64,000 nt of DNA from Romanomermis culicivorax (lineage: Eukaryota > Nematoda > Enoplea > Mermithida > Mermithidae), in contig CAWUHX010000514.1 in the NCBI GenBank assembly GCA_963922205.1, forward strand, positions 25,754 through 89,753, in the 5' to 3' direction. Both the position numbers and the translations under genes were made by a program. The notes under the pieces are model-generated. The model had not been told where the DNA came from, ran no database searches, and saw nothing but the letters and a program-made list of their open reading frames with translations. Positions 35,587-49,428 of the stretch are shown piece by piece; position 1 is the stretch's first letter; each line of letters starts with the position of its first letter.

Positions 35587-38458
35587 CTAAACATGACGAA
35601 TTTTGTTGAAGATCTTTAAAACTATTTTAAATTTAGACCTGAAAAGTATGAAGCAATTTATATTTTTGATGTCTTGTAAAATTTTTCAAATTCGTGTTGA
35701 CAACTTTTAAAATTTGAAAAATTAAAAGTTTGGACAGAATATACAAAGCATAAAGGTGTATGAAAGATTACAACTCAAAAGTTACGTTCTATAGTCAGGT
35801 ACTCCAGTACAGGCTCAAAAAAGTGTCTTATCAACGCCTCCGTTAGTCTAACTCTTTATCTACGAAAGAAACAAACTTGAGAACAAAGGTTTTAGGGAAT
35901 TAGTTCACCTCCTTTACGTGTAAATTCCGATATCTACTGACTATCTTCTGACAGATGTACAGCACGATCTGCATGTTTGATGTTCAGGTCATGTGCTTTG
36001 TCGTCAGAAAATCGGCTTCGATAGTCTGCTTTTCCTGAGATGCTCCAAAATAATATGAGTGGAAAGCAAGTACTATCCATACCTTTACTTTGAAGAAATA
36101 TGTCACAAAGTAATGGAAATTTGTGAGCTTACTCGACAAACCTTGAAGAATTTTCTAAATGAAAAATCTTAATGCAAAGCCTTGTGAAACCGATTCTGAC
36201 GGCATTACTGATTTATGAATTTTTATCACATTTCAATTTAGAAGCATTTTATAAGAAACATACTGTCAAGTAAAAAAAGTGCCAAGGAAATCAAATCACA
36301 GACATCGGAATGCGGATCCCGAATATTGATTTCAGTTTCCAATTAGACAATGCAAATGAGTGTTTCAGAAAACATTTCTCAAGCTTCAAAGATCATGGCG
36401 AAAAAAATCTTTTTATAATAGGCCTGTAAATTTAAAATTTCAAAAATATTGTTTTCAAAAACGTTCAATCGAAGCTTTTATAAATGTAGTACATTTTTCA
36501 CAAAAAAATTTGAAAGGATAGTAGAATAAGTGCTCACAGACTTTCGTTTCCACGACTTGTGGTTTATCAGAAAATAACAATTATATCAAACGCCGACCTT
36601 CCATGGAAGCAAGAAGAAAGGTAATATCCAGATAACAGTTGTGACTTGAACTTCAAATATCGATGAAAGAATCTTTTTCTGAGCAAAAGTAGACAAAATG
36701 ATAAGCGCGGTAAAATCAGATGGTTAACTCTTATCCAAGCTATGACGCTAGAATATCTTGAAAACCATTTAACATTTACTTGTTGCAGTTAAAACTTTCT
36801 GTATTTTATAAAAAATTCACTTCACATTTTTTATATCAGAGGAATGTTCCACTGTTTGCAGTCTATGCTATCATGGTGTCCAATTAAAAACGTTCAATCG
36901 GGTGCCTGCCTTTCCGAATTCTGTATCTACGCCGATCGAAAAGATTCAAGGAGATTACAATTTTGTGTGCAACAGTCAACAAAAAAGTCTTATTCATATT
37001 GATAAGAACAAACATTGCCAAAATTCTATGCGCCATTCCTCGATTTGTACTTGTACGAGAATGATTTGGTATAACCCAGACAGCGGTCGCCATTTGATGG
37101 TCCTGAATCTCATAAGGTTATCTCAAGAATGTTTTTTTGATGTTGACAATTGAACATTTCAAACTTTTTGAACTTTAAATCGCTTGAACTGTTTCGACTG
37201 AACCCACCAATAAAAAAACATTTAGAGGTAATTCGATTGATTTTGATGGCATGATTCATAAAAGTAACATTAACTGTAAAGTGTAAAATTATGAATCTCA
37301 AAAGAATATTCGAAGATAAAATAAGTTGAGATGGGAGATTTTTCGAACAAATAATATGAGTAATCGAGTGCAAAAAGCATCTGAACAAACATCAATCATT
37401 TTTCAATGATTTTAATATGAGCCCGTCCAAGAGGCATCATTACACGTAACAACGCTCAAACTTTCAAGAGGTGTTACGGAAAATCAAGTTAATGAACATT
37501 ACAGTTATTAAATATATTGAAACCATATTCTCCCAAATTCCGTAAATTTTAAAAGTCGAAGGAGCAATTTCCAGAGTCAGGATTAATGCCGCATATTGTT
37601 GTGATTACACCACATCGTACCATTGGACCTTATGGACACTGAATCATTAAGGTGTGACAAGAAATGATAAGTCCGCCTAACCCGATCTTATAAATAAATT
37701 CTAAAAACTACGAGTGCCTTTGTTTTTAGATCCTTTTGAGGGAGAACAGAAATCATTCAAATAATTTTTTCGGAAAAAAACATCTGCAACATACGTACAT
37801 TCGGAGAGCTAGAATTCTAGATTGTTTTTAGGTTTGCGACTTTTCCACTATTTTTGAAAAGTCAGTTCTGTTTTAGGAACATTCTCAATTTTTTGACTTC
37901 ATTTGGAATCTGATCTGGTGTCTAATCAAATTCGGAACGTGTCGGTTCTACTTATAAATCATGAAACCTAATTTTTTCTCGTCCGTTAGATCGCATATTA
38001 TGTGCATGTAACCGATTACTTTGTGAGTTGAGCCTTGAGCAGATTGAGATTGAAAATATTTTGCAAGACACGGATAGTTTATAAATATCAATTCATAAGC
38101 ATAATAGACAAATTAATCTTTCCATTCTACCGTTCATTGTGAGTTTAAAATTTTAGAAAAAGTTTGTCGTATCATTTAGAGGTACCAGTTAAGAAATTCT
38201 TTCGTGTCGGGATCTATGAAGATTCATGTATCATGTTACAAATTTTGAACAACACGTACTTTTTGTATCTAGAAACGTCCAATTTTATAACCTGGACGAA
38301 ATTCAAAAAAGTCGAATTTTTTCAAATACATTTATCTTGTCCAAAAGCTGTCTATCAATATCTGGAAAACTGATCTCTGTAGGTATGTTTACCCAAAAAC
38401 CCACCTTTCTCGACCAGTTATTCAAGTTCAAAGTTGATCTAAAAACTTATCCACTCAC
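35587..38458. other. Hox intron 1, with one MITE copy
   Basis: 36021-36275 is a copy of the AGTCTGTTTTT/GGAAAGCAAGTA family: it starts ATAGTCTGCTTTTCC, contains GTGGAAAGCAAGTACTA, and ends GCATTTTATAAGAAACATACT. Nothing else is recognised; short open frames at 36.9-37.4 kb have no support. Confidence 0.45.
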
Positions 38459-39128
38459 TTTTCTTCGATTTTCGACTATTTTCCGTCGCCTCGTTCGACG
38501 TACTGGGCGACGAGACTAAGCTACCGACGGCGACCGGCGCCAGCGGGTACCCGGTGTACAAACCGCCACCCACGGCCGTGGTTAAAGCTTCGCTTTTGGC
38601 TAACTTTTTGACGAAATCACCGACTACGTCGTCAGCGGCCGCTGTAGATGACGAAGTCAAAAAATTTTGAGATTGCAAAGTGGACGAAGATGATGACGAT
38701 TCGTGATTTTCATGTTTATTATCGTTGGACGACCTAAGTCTCGAAGAATATTGGGCGCCGAAGGGCCCACCTCCTATTCCGTAATCTTGGCCGTTGTAGG
38801 CCGTCGAGGAACCGGCAGCAGCGAACCCGAAATTTTGATAAGCGTTGGCAGAATAGATGTCGATAACGGGCGTCGTGGCGAAATGTTGCCCAGGGTAAAA
38901 GTTGCCGGGCTGTCGCGCCGCTGCAGCGTAGGCATTTGCCGCCTGCCATTGGGCCTCGGTTTGATGATCGCTCCTGGTCAACGGGAGGTAAAGAGGTGCG
39001 GCGGATACGGTCGGCATCGGCTGCTGTCCGACGGTCGATCCGTAATAGTCGGGGTAAAGTTTAGGATCGAAAACGGTACTTTGCCCAAAGTAGGCGCCAT
39101 TATCCTGGGCCGAAGACGAAGTGTTCAT
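38459..39128 (-). CDS. Hox gene, exon 1 (start codon and N-terminal activation region)
   Basis: Starts at the ATG of MNTSSSAQDNGAYF and ends at donor AAAA/GTGAGT after 223 codons plus one base. Low-complexity, rich in Ala, Ser, Tyr, Gly and Pro (ANAYAAAARQPGNFYPG, SSSSSSTLQSQ), as is usual for Hox N termini. The base composition (about half GC) stands out from the AT-rich flanks, supporting coding. No conserved MSSYFVNS-like start is seen. The ATG is the first in the frame, and upstream DNA becomes AT-rich at once. Confidence 0.88.
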
Positions 39129-39760
39129 ACAGGCGGTCTTTGCGATATTTATAGGGCAATAAATCGATATTTGGGACTACTATAGATAAGCCTAACGACC
39201 AATAAAAATGAAAGATGGGGTTATTTACGTTAAAAGTACCTATTAACGTCAATTTTGAAACAAAAATTATCAAGTACAATATTTTGAGGCGATAATGCCA
39301 TGAAAATCCTCGAAAAGACTGTACGTAGCTAATTAGGAAACTTTTATTTTCGGCTGCAAATAAAATCCCCCAATATGATAGGTATCGTTTGGGGAAATTT
39401 TTATAATAAACACAGAGAAAGGGAGAGAGATAGGAAGAGCGAAAAATATAACAGCCAGCCGGGTAACATTCGGATACGCCGGATGATTTACGACCTTTGT
39501 AGGCAGAAAATTGTAGGCGTGGCCCAGTTACAGTAATCTTTTTCAGACATTTCGCACGCAGAAAGTAACATTCTCTTTCGTCCGAAAAACGCCGAAATTC
39601 GTTTTTTTCGCCCGTTAATTACGTGCGATTTTACAGTATGCAAATTTTCATACTGTAACAATCTCCTCCTGGAACAATTAGCTCGTATTACTGTAGCCTA
39701 CTGTATCTGGTGATTAATATCGAAATACAAAAATTAATTAGTCAACGCCGCCCGTACTAC
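39129..39760 (-). promoter_or_regulatory. Upstream region of the Hox gene
   Basis: On the - strand, reading toward the ATG: a hairpin with a POU octamer at 39631-39658; GTAGGCGTGGCC-like GC-rich DNA near 39525; ATTGGTCG (inverted CCAAT) near 39205; ATCGATTTATTG near 39157-39168, one mismatch from a Hox/PBC TGATTTAT site; and CCTATAAATATCG near 39145-39155. The TATA-like box is too close to the ATG to place the start site upstream of it, so the transcription start is not defined. Confidence 0.35.
39631..39658. promoter_or_regulatory. Hairpin (TTACAGTATG arms) enclosing an ATGCAAAT octamer
   Basis: TTACAGTATG, eight bases CAAATTTT, then CATACTGTAA: a perfect 10-bp inverted repeat. ATGCAAAT, the POU-domain octamer, spans the left arm and loop. 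0.5 kb upstream of the Hox start codon. Confidence 0.4.
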
Positions 39761-42700
39761 GATATAGCCCTCGACTACGCTCATTCCACATCTGCCAGGC
39801 GGTCGATTGACAAAAAAGTGAAATCTACAGTAAGATTAGAAAAACGGGAGGAAAGTTTTATTTCATGAACGAACACGAAATGATGGATGTCCGTTGACGC
39901 CCGACCGAAAATTCTTTTTTCTACCGCTCCTTCACCGGGAACAAAAATACACGCGGAATTCGAATTTTTGACGTTTAACCGAATATTTAGCTGTTTTTTC
40001 CAGTTCTCGGGGTATGAATCATTTGTTTTTCTGTCGGGTTACGGTAGAAATTGTTGTCATACTCTTCTTTGATGTGGACGAATTTTCGGAGGACACACTT
40101 TAAAAATTGAAATTTTTCACCTATGCGCTTTAGAAGAAAGAAGATTTTGGTATTACTCTTGAAGATCGCATCTTATTTGATGCTCTAACCACACTTCGTC
40201 ATGCCCAGATGTCAATTTTTCCGATAAATTAGGATGAAATTCGATTTTCATGTCAAAATTGACAATTTCATAAAATTCCAAAACTTTGCTGCCATACTTT
40301 TATAATATGATGGTAGTACTTGATTGATCAGCTGCTTTGTGTATAACGACAAAAAACTCATATAAACCATCGCCATTATGAAGGCAAACAAAAGTTCGTA
40401 ACGAATTTAGAATTAGGGACTATAAAGTATAGGTTGCAATCGAAATATCGTGATTACGATACCTTGATCCAGAATCACAATACTTACCTTGAATCTCATT
40501 TCTTGCACTTGAAGAACGAAAATCAAATATCTGGCTCGAGAATAAGCAAAACTCGACGATAATTTTCTAGCTTGTTCAATCACTGATCGACAGCATACTT
40601 ATTTGAAAAGTAGGACTAAATCCTGATGAATTTTTGAAACCCCAATTCCGGCATTAAGATCCGATATTCTCAATCAGCGCAGCCATATCACTGTACCACC
40701 GCGAAAATCCAGCTTTCGAAATCTTACTGAAATACGTGATCGACTTCTGATCGCTAAATGGTAGACAGTTTATAGTGTTCGAACAGTTCATTGACGGAGA
40801 AGAAAGCCGCTTTTTCCATGTCTTGATTAGCCGTTCCCTATGATTGTTTCTCCAAACGTTGTTCTGGAATTTCTGGTCCGAACGGATTCTTCCTGTACAT
40901 TTCACCCTCTCTTGATCATAATTGGGTGACCAATAGAAATAGTATTCCTTTCTCAAAATGTCTTAGTTTTACTTCTTTTGTATTCAAATAACTCTACAAT
41001 ATCACGAAAACACGATGTTTGTCGAAGCACGTGCTTGAAAAATGCGCACTTATTCATAATTTTATTTTTCTGAGATGATCACAGAATGTGAAACACCATT
41101 TTAAGAAATACTCGTACAACGTTTCCGAAGAAAGTGCCCATGACTCGAGCTGAGGCTCATGATTTATCATCGCCTGACATAGACTGATATTTTGACTTCA
41201 AGAGAAAAGCTACCTAGTCCTCAGTATCAGAATTCTATTCTAAAGTTAAATATATTATTCGTAGAACCAATAGTCTCTCAATTTCTCTACTTCGGGAATT
41301 CTAGAATGGATTAATGTTATTCCCGCACCTCCGTATCGCATTTTCTCCAATCATTTTTTTCGTTTTTCATATCTCTCTATGTTTTGTATTTAATGTCGGA
41401 CTTCGCTACGTCGAAATTCGAAATAATTTGATTGATGTCCATTCACTGCAAATTTTAAATGTTCACGGTGTTGTGTACATATCCTACGAAATCCTATAGG
41501 TACTGACCAAAGTCACCAGGCATTTATCAAAAGGCAGATGGGGAAGCACTATGAGCCTTATATTTTCTGTAATTAATTAAAGTAAATTTTAAAAGTCATT
41601 GATCACACTTGGCGGACCAAAAAGAGCGTCTTTGTTTTTGTTTTACCCTGAATCAAAAATCTTGATAGTCGGGCGATGCAAGATTCGAGCATTGAATTTG
41701 GATATCGAACAGAAATTTCTGAAATTGAATTTGACAATTAGTTAGAGCAGCTATTGAAATTTAGAAAATTTTACAGACTGCCTTCTTGTTCTACTCTGAA
41801 GAGCTCAAAACAAGTTGCAATGTTATTGTTTCAGCCATATGTCGGCGTGGGGGTTTGAGACGTTTGAACTCATTCAAAAAGTGTTTGACATCACCAGATT
41901 GACGCTTCACCCCACTCAAATTATGACTTTTCAAGGCGAGAAGGAATTTTTTCTCCCAAAACGCAACAAATTGGGTATCAATGAAATGGTTTTTATAATC
42001 TATTCAAAAATATGATTAAAAATAATGTATATTTATTTTTAATAGACTTGTTTGATGGATTCGGTAAAAATTTGATTGGCCATTGCTAGATTTTTTGATG
42101 TATGGTTTCGACTATCTTCCTCAAAGTTATGATGTTTTTAACTTGATTGCAATCATAATCCCCACAGTAAGAAAACCGAGGAGCAATCCAATTACAAGTG
42201 AGGCAGCCGAAATAAGTTTGGTTTGGAGGAATGAAAAATCAAAGATTTCCCACAAGCCTGATTACTACCCGTATTTCTTGAACTAATCGTCTGAAAAAAT
42301 TCCTCACATGTATGAACGCTTTGAGTACCTTAATCATGGATAGAAGCACGTGCCTTCCAAGCCCCTGTCCTGGATATATCTGAAAAGCACTAGTGTTTCA
42401 TTTTAGACTGAAAATCGCATTGACTTAATTTTTTGGTTTATTGAATAGAAAACGAAAAACTACGCCTAACGACAAAATTATCATTGGCTGAAATGAGACT
42501 GTCAATGCATACTTTCGACAAGGTTCCATGAAATCGGTGACAACGCGAATACGCTCAGAAGTCATCGTTGTTGAAAAAACCAAAAGTCATTCATTGTCGT
42601 TGCACGAAAAAATTCGATTGTTCATTACTCACACTGATTTTCAAATTACTAAGTTTCTCATTACAGTTATGATGATGCTGAAGTTGGCTATTTAGATCCA

Positions 42701-45700
42701 GCTAGACATCACGAGGAGCACACAATCATGAAAGTAGTTATGAAACTTTGGATATTGTTCGAATTTTTCGATCGATTAAAAATTCATTTCTCACTTAAGC
42801 AACCATATAATTTGAAAATTACTCTGAACAAACAATGCTGACTTTGGGCTGTCGAGCAGCTCTTTCGGAGCAATGGTAATCAATTTTTAGAACTCTTTTT
42901 TTATTTTCAGCGGTTCTGATTAAAGAAGGACCGAGGATGATTGAATTGGCAAAATCTTTTTCGCACTGAAAATTTGGCCACTAGGTAATGCAACAAAGAG
43001 ATAGTATGTAAAAAATACATTACAGTAAGCACGGGACCTACTGTTGACCATACCGCTTCATAGCCTAGTCATCCTGTTTTTAATAGTGAAGTTTATTGAT
43101 CGTCTTTCAGCTCACAGGTTAAAAGAAAAAGTTGGCTGTGACATCATTTTCTTGCAGGTTTACGAAAATTTTGAAATCAAAAGAACGTCAGTGAAACAGT
43201 ATAGTCAAAAATGCTATGCTAGCATATAGTCTTTTAAATGGCAGAATTATAAAAAATAATACTGTTGTCGAAAGCGTTTACCCAAAAATGTTACTGTAGA
43301 ATTTTGTATTGAAAAATATGACAGGTTTAACTGATGCTCAAGAGTTCCCAGTTCTATGTTACAAATGTTGTCTTTATTAACATTCATTGTTCAGGTTCAG
43401 ACCATGAACACAAGTTGTTCAATAAAAGTGAACTTTACTTCCAAAGTAAAGCACAAAGTCATGCCATGTGAAATCGGAATATTACACGCATTCCATTCAT
43501 GTGGTTCTATCCTTTTCACCAAACCTTTTGTTTTTATTGCTTTTCTATTTTTACTTTTTCCATTTTTTCTCTTCCACTTGACCGGCTCGCAATTCAAGGG
43601 TAATGTTTATTATCTTTTCCCATTGACATCCGAATGTTGCATTTCTAGAAAATAAATAATTTTTATGTTTTTTAAATGACCCATATAAATTACAAAAATT
43701 GCGGCCATATTTTGAAACTGAACGTTAAAAGTTTCAAAAATATTCGCATTTGTGGACTACGGTATAGTATTGATAGTGCAGAAGATCCTTCTTTCTGAAT
43801 GCAGTGTATGGATATATAGAATAATGCACAAGACAATGTATAAGATGAAAGGCCGCCTTTGGAGCCTGCGGCCGTAGGGTCGTAAATCAGAGGCGAGCGG
43901 CGCCTTTGGCCACGTCCGTCAGGACAAGTCCAAAAACCCGGCCGCCTTTTTTTCCTATGCTTGAGCGTTGTGATCGTTTATCATCTTTTTCCCGAAAATT
44001 TCCATCTCTCCCTTTTTCGCAATATAGGGCTTTGAGATTAGTAAAAATTGGAGGCAAAAGAAAGGAAAATAAAGAAAGCAAAAATAGTCGTGCGCTGTAT
44101 AACATTGTGTCTTTGCAGCGCCTCTGTGTTGCTATAAGAGATAACATTCATATTTAAATAATGTTTTGTACGATGTGTAAGATACCACCGCCAACATCCA
44201 GCATTCGGAAAAATGCTTTACCTTTTTCATATTAAAAATAAATGTAGGAAGATTAATGGCTCAGGGAGAAAAAGAGAAAAGAAAAAAACAAAACACACGA
44301 AGAAAAGGAGAAAAAATTTTACGAGGGATTGTTGCGGGTAGTCTTTGAAATGTATGCGTATAAGAGCAGGAACCGAGAAATTAAATGATAGATGATTTGC
44401 ATACGACGAAAAAAGCCCAGCTACAGTAAAACCATTTAAATGACTCTTCAAAATGTTTGTAAACATACTTACAAATATTTACCTCATAAAGTTTTCTAGA
44501 AGTGCAAAGCCCATAACACCTCTTTTCCATCATGTGCCATCTAGAAAAAAAAATTTTTTGTTCTCATTTAGCCTGTGACTTCACAAATTTGTTTTTAAAT
44601 AAAATTCAAAAATTTTAAACCATGCGAACATCATTTAGACCACGTCTTTTCGAATGCGAAGGAATTCCATACTAAGAATCACCGGACTATTGAACTATTG
44701 ATGCTGTTTCTCGAAGATTTCAGGAGTCTATATTGAGCGGCTAGTTCGAGGGTCAATTCCCCAAAACGATGACTACTCACGGTATTTCATCCTCAATATT
44801 ATTGACCGGCAGTTCATTTTTATGATATTCAGCATTTTCTAGCTAAGTCTATACTGGATGAGGTCGAGCACGAAAGTTTTGCAATGGTAAAACTTGAAAA
44901 TCGTAAGAAACAACATTAGCCAAACCTCTTTTGTCCTACAAAAAGGAACGCGCTACCAGGGACCACTGTATTGATAAATGGCAATTGGTAGAATCTACAA
45001 ATTCCAAAATCAACTTCGAATTCAATATAGATAAATTTTTTACTTCGGATTTTGAGGCTTTGGCATTCTATGTAAAAATTGTCAATGTCTGTTGAAGTAA
45101 ACCATGAGGAATTCGTGACTAATCTAAACAAATTAGGGATTCCCAGGCAGCGGCGCCGGTGCCATTCTAGAGCATTTCACCTGCAGAAGTATTCCTTCAC
45201 ATTTCGAGTCTCATTTTAGGGTGAATAGAGTATAGTAGATAGTCGACGGGCACTCGTAAATTCCCTAACCAGTTTATCAGGAATTATGTGCTTTTTCTTT
45301 TGATCTGATCGTAGTTCAGCCTTCCATTCAAGTATTTTCAAAAAAATCATCAATTTGAAACGGATGTTTTTTATAGTCTTTTCATTTTCGAATGAGCCTC
45401 GGAAAGCACGCCGATGTTCGTCGACGTGCTTGGACGCACGTGGTGTTCAATAAATGTTAACTCGCGTCGAGCATAGCATCGCACATTTACTAACTAAACG
45501 CACATCGACGCATTTACATTTTTTTCAATTTCGATTGGGTTGAAATTTGTGATGCGTCGATACGCTTCAAAGGTGCAAATCTGACCAGGATTTTAATATA
45601 AAGCGACCCCATATTTTTCAGGATCGCAAAACTCCTGTTGTAGTTGTTCATTTTTTATGATAAGAAGTTTATTTGTACCGAGTCGGTATAACTAACATAG

Positions 45701-46403
45701 TTCACTTCTCGACACACAGTTTACATTGAACAGGATCATTATTTGAATCACTTTATTTTAAGCAGTGATAGAGAATTAAAAATGCTATCGAATAAGCTAT
45801 GACGCGCTTTTGAAAGCGAACGTGCAGGGAAATTTTGTAATTTCAAAAATTACGGAAAACTCCGCTATTTAGATCGTGCAGGAGCAGCATCGGAGCAGGT
45901 CAAACAAACCTAATCAAGGTGCATCGTTTTGAAACATGTCTTTGGGATACATCTCAATGAAAAGTCGAAATACGCCTGGGTTATTTAGGAGAGGGTGGAC
46001 TCCCAGATTTTTGATAGGTTTAAGTGGATCTCAAGTTTGTGTAAACCATACAAGGGCCAGCTAGCCGAAAATCTCACATTTTCGCCGTTTTGGGCCTTGG
46101 GGTAACAAGTGTCTAAGATTTTCAGGGGGCTGCAAACACCCTTCTGCCTATGTGTGGTCCCGCACATGCATATGATACTTACCCTTTTTCGATACCACGT
46201 TTAAAACAGCAATAAATGCAGGAAATATCGCGGTTTCCTTATTGGGAGAGGACAGGAACCGGTGTCCCTCTTAGCTAAATATGCTTCGCTCAAAACCACT
46301 TAGTTTATGGTAATTTTTCAATGGCGTACCTGGCGTACCATGTAGTTGTATTCTGCGCCGTAGATCAAGTTCATTTTCGGGAGACGGCCTCATAAGGTTT
46401 TCG
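39761..46403. other. Long gene-free stretch
   Basis: AT-rich, with stops in all frames. Short open frames (e.g. 40654-40956 on the - strand, 41815-42015 on the +) show no domain I recognise. A GC-rich patch at 43855-43960 contains GGCCGCCTTTGGAGCC and GGCGCCTTTGGCC. 45400-45600 has scattered CGACGTG/CGCACATCGACGC words. Confidence 0.4.
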
Positions 46404-46795
46404 ACCATACACGTAATGGAGCCCCGAGATCTGGAGGGTCCGGCGATTTTCTTCGGACCGAGGTCACCGATTCCCAAGAATTTTAGGGGACGGGTCCATT
46501 AAGATAAAAAATCGATTTTTCGCCAAGAAACTCCGAAAAATTATTCATGCCGTGGAGCGCCGAAAAAATTGACACTTTTGACCATTTTTAATTCAAAAAT
46601 TGGCATTTTTCATTAAAAAATTGATATTTGTCAGTATTTTTCTGACCAAAACTATAGGCGTCCCTATGACCACCATACGGCTAGCCATAAGATTAGCAAA
46701 TCCTGTGGGGGGATCGCCCATGGCTAACCATATGGTCGATGATTTCTGGGGGCGGGGTGTTCCTATGACACTATCCCCCAATTACATCTATGTTT
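46404..46795. mobile_element. Second copy of the CATACATGTAA-end MITE family (reversed)
   Basis: Left end CATACACGTAATGGAGCCCC; right end CCCCCAATTACATCTATG. The right half reversed matches the left half of the copy at 15.9 kb (ATTGGGGG, CCCCAGAAATC, CGACCA, GGCTAGCC / GGTTAGCCAT). Shared AAAATTGACA / GGCATTTTTCATTAAAAAA-type interior. Confidence 0.6.
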
Positions 46796-49428
46796 CAGAT
46801 AGTAGAAAAGCTTCATCCTCAATAAAAACAAATGGCAGGTTCAAGTCACTCTCAAGAACTGTTTCGCTTTCCAGCATCCTTATGTATTCGGTAGTAGTCG
46901 TTGGCCGAATTCGTATTTGCGGAAAATCTAACTGTCACTTCGACGGCCTTACACATCAAAATCGACATACGTAAAACAGTAGTTTGTATCGACCGCTGCA
47001 AGTATAACTATTGAATGAGTACCGTTGTAAATGAAATACAAGCTTCCAATATTTCGTGGTGCTTATTTGTTGTTATTTTTTTACATGTAAGTTTTGTCGA
47101 TGTGCTTCGAATGTAGAGGGGGCTTTGTAAATGTTTTCCACCATTAAATCTTTATCCATTTTTTTCTGAATAAATCATCAAAACGAGACGCGCGTAGGGG
47201 TGCTAGCCTCGCGCCAGTGTGCGTCAACGCGTGTAAAAGCACGTCGAGGTGCGCCCATGTGTCAATCGTCGACCTGCATCAATGCACATCCATATGCATC
47301 GACGCGCGTCAACCGCGTCTATGTGCGTAAAGTAAAGAATGGCCTTGGCAACTACGGCCAATTCGAGAAAAAAGTGTCCATATGCGCATCTTATTTATTA
47401 TTATTATTTGCATGATCATACTTCTGGGCGCCGATGCTCATTTGGATACGGCAACATCTTTAGCTGAGATCCATTTAGCTGAATTCAATCAATGACTTTC
47501 ATTTTCGCTACTTTCAAAAATCACCATTGCGGATGTTTGATGATTCAGCAGCAGAAGTATTATGTTCTATATATCCAAAAAATAACATGACTATAGTCTA
47601 TTTAATTTAAAATGATGGACGCAGCAAACCCAAAAAAGTAGGTTCAACCTGATACACAATTTTTACTTAGTGGAAAATTTTATACAGCAAATGACGCTAT
47701 TTTTCCATGGGAATGAGAAACGCCAAAATCATTGAAAAAGCGTTGCCTATTCATTGTCGATTTGGACAAAACTGCATTGATATTTGATTGCTGCTCGAAA
47801 AATTTTGACCATTCAACCAGGTTATTGCAGAAAATTTTTAATAGTTCTGTTTGGCCGCTCAGTGACGCAAAAATTCTTTTATTGGCTACAGTAATAAGTG
47901 TACTGTGTTTTTTGTATTGAACTTACTTCATTGGATCACTCGGCACCGGCACAAATGTCGGCAATATGAACAGCAAAATAAAAATTATTTTTTAAACTCG
48001 ATAAGTCTATTTTTCCGGGAGTCCGAAAACAAAATAGATGTTCATGCAAATAATGAACAACCTTGCATACGCGGCCATCTTTTTTTCTCAGGTTGACTGC
48101 CACGATTTTGAGAAAAAAATGTTGGCCTGTGATTCATGATCATTTCCCGTTAACGGATTCCTGGATTTTTTTGTTTCGGATCGGGGCTCATTTGAAAACG
48201 AATTGACTACCGACTCTGAACGGAAAGCAAGCAGGTTGTTCTGGAAGTCGTCAATTCCATAAAAATATTAGAAAATACTATTAAGGTGAAGAAGAGTCAC
48301 TGAATTACTACTGTTGTACGACATGATCCTGATATTATTCTCAACCGTCAATTTTCTTCCACAGATCATAATCCTCAAAAAATATCATGATCCGCAAACA
48401 CAAAGCTTACTCGATTCGGACTTCATTCCGTCGACTGCATGTTTGGATTTTCATGTTTTCTCGCATCCAACATAACTAATACATTGGCCGGTAAGTCCTG
48501 AGTTTGTAAAAAGTTCACAGTGAACACCTGGTTGTAATCTCAGTGAACTCACCTTATCATGAACCGTTCCAACCGGTCGATAAATATTCAATGTGAAAAA
48601 TTGTGCATAAGGTAAGTTTCGGATAGACCATCGTGAAGTTCGGACAGGAGTATCACGAAGAAAAATTTTTTGAATAGTACCCATGAGCCGTCCGTCATTT
48701 TGAATAGAAGTTGCACTACTGAGTTGCATCGATCATTTCAAAATAAATGGCATATCAATGGAAAGCAAGTACTAATTTATCTACAGGTTTCAGCTAAACA
48801 ACACAGCACGTCATAAAGATGCTGCAGACTTATGGGGCGAACCAAATCTCAATATTTTTAACTACAAAACACTTTTGTCATTTTTGATTTCATAAAACAG
48901 AATGTAGAAGTTTCCTTACGTAACATGTTTTATGAATTTCACATGTAGATCATGTTGGCTTAGAAATTGCGAAAAGTAGGCTCTTATTTTAAATTAAGAA
49001 AAATGTGTTTTTATTTGAGTAGTGATCACTTGAGCCTTCGGATGACCTCGAATGAGCTGACGTCATAAAAAAACGCTGCTGTGACAATTTGCATGATTCT
49101 CCAGAGAATGGTTATTAGAGTGACCAGTGGTTACTCGGGTTACCTCAGTACATCATACAGAAGTTTTGATGAACATTCCTACGATTTTTGATGAAATCCT
49201 TATCTGACTGACCAGTGGTGTCCTTTGACGAATGACCCTACATGTTGTCTTTTTGTTGGGTATATGAAATTGGTCATCTGGTCGACTATCTTCGCGGTAT
49301 ACATGAAGAAGAATTAGGAACAAGACTTTTCCAGGATGACGTGCACGTTGTAATTTTTGCGCAATTGTTTTGTTCAGGAATTGAGTTTATTGTTGGAATT
49401 TCAAACAAAACACGTTCGCGGCTGTGGC
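46796..49428. other. Gene-free stretch with one GC-rich repeat patch and one MITE fragment
   Basis: 47190-47330 has repeated words such as GCGTCAACGCG, GCATCGACGCGCGTC and GTGCGCCCATGTG. 48740-48905 is a fragment of the GGAAAGCAAGTACTA MITE family. Nothing else is supported. Confidence 0.4.

Noticed and set aside
40654..40956. 100-residue open frame on the - strand as a gene
   Set aside because: No recognisable domain, no splice or promoter context, composition like the surrounding DNA.
47200..47415. GC-rich open frame with Arg/Ala/Ser-rich peptide
   Set aside because: It follows repeated GCGTCGA-type words; likely a repeat artefact.
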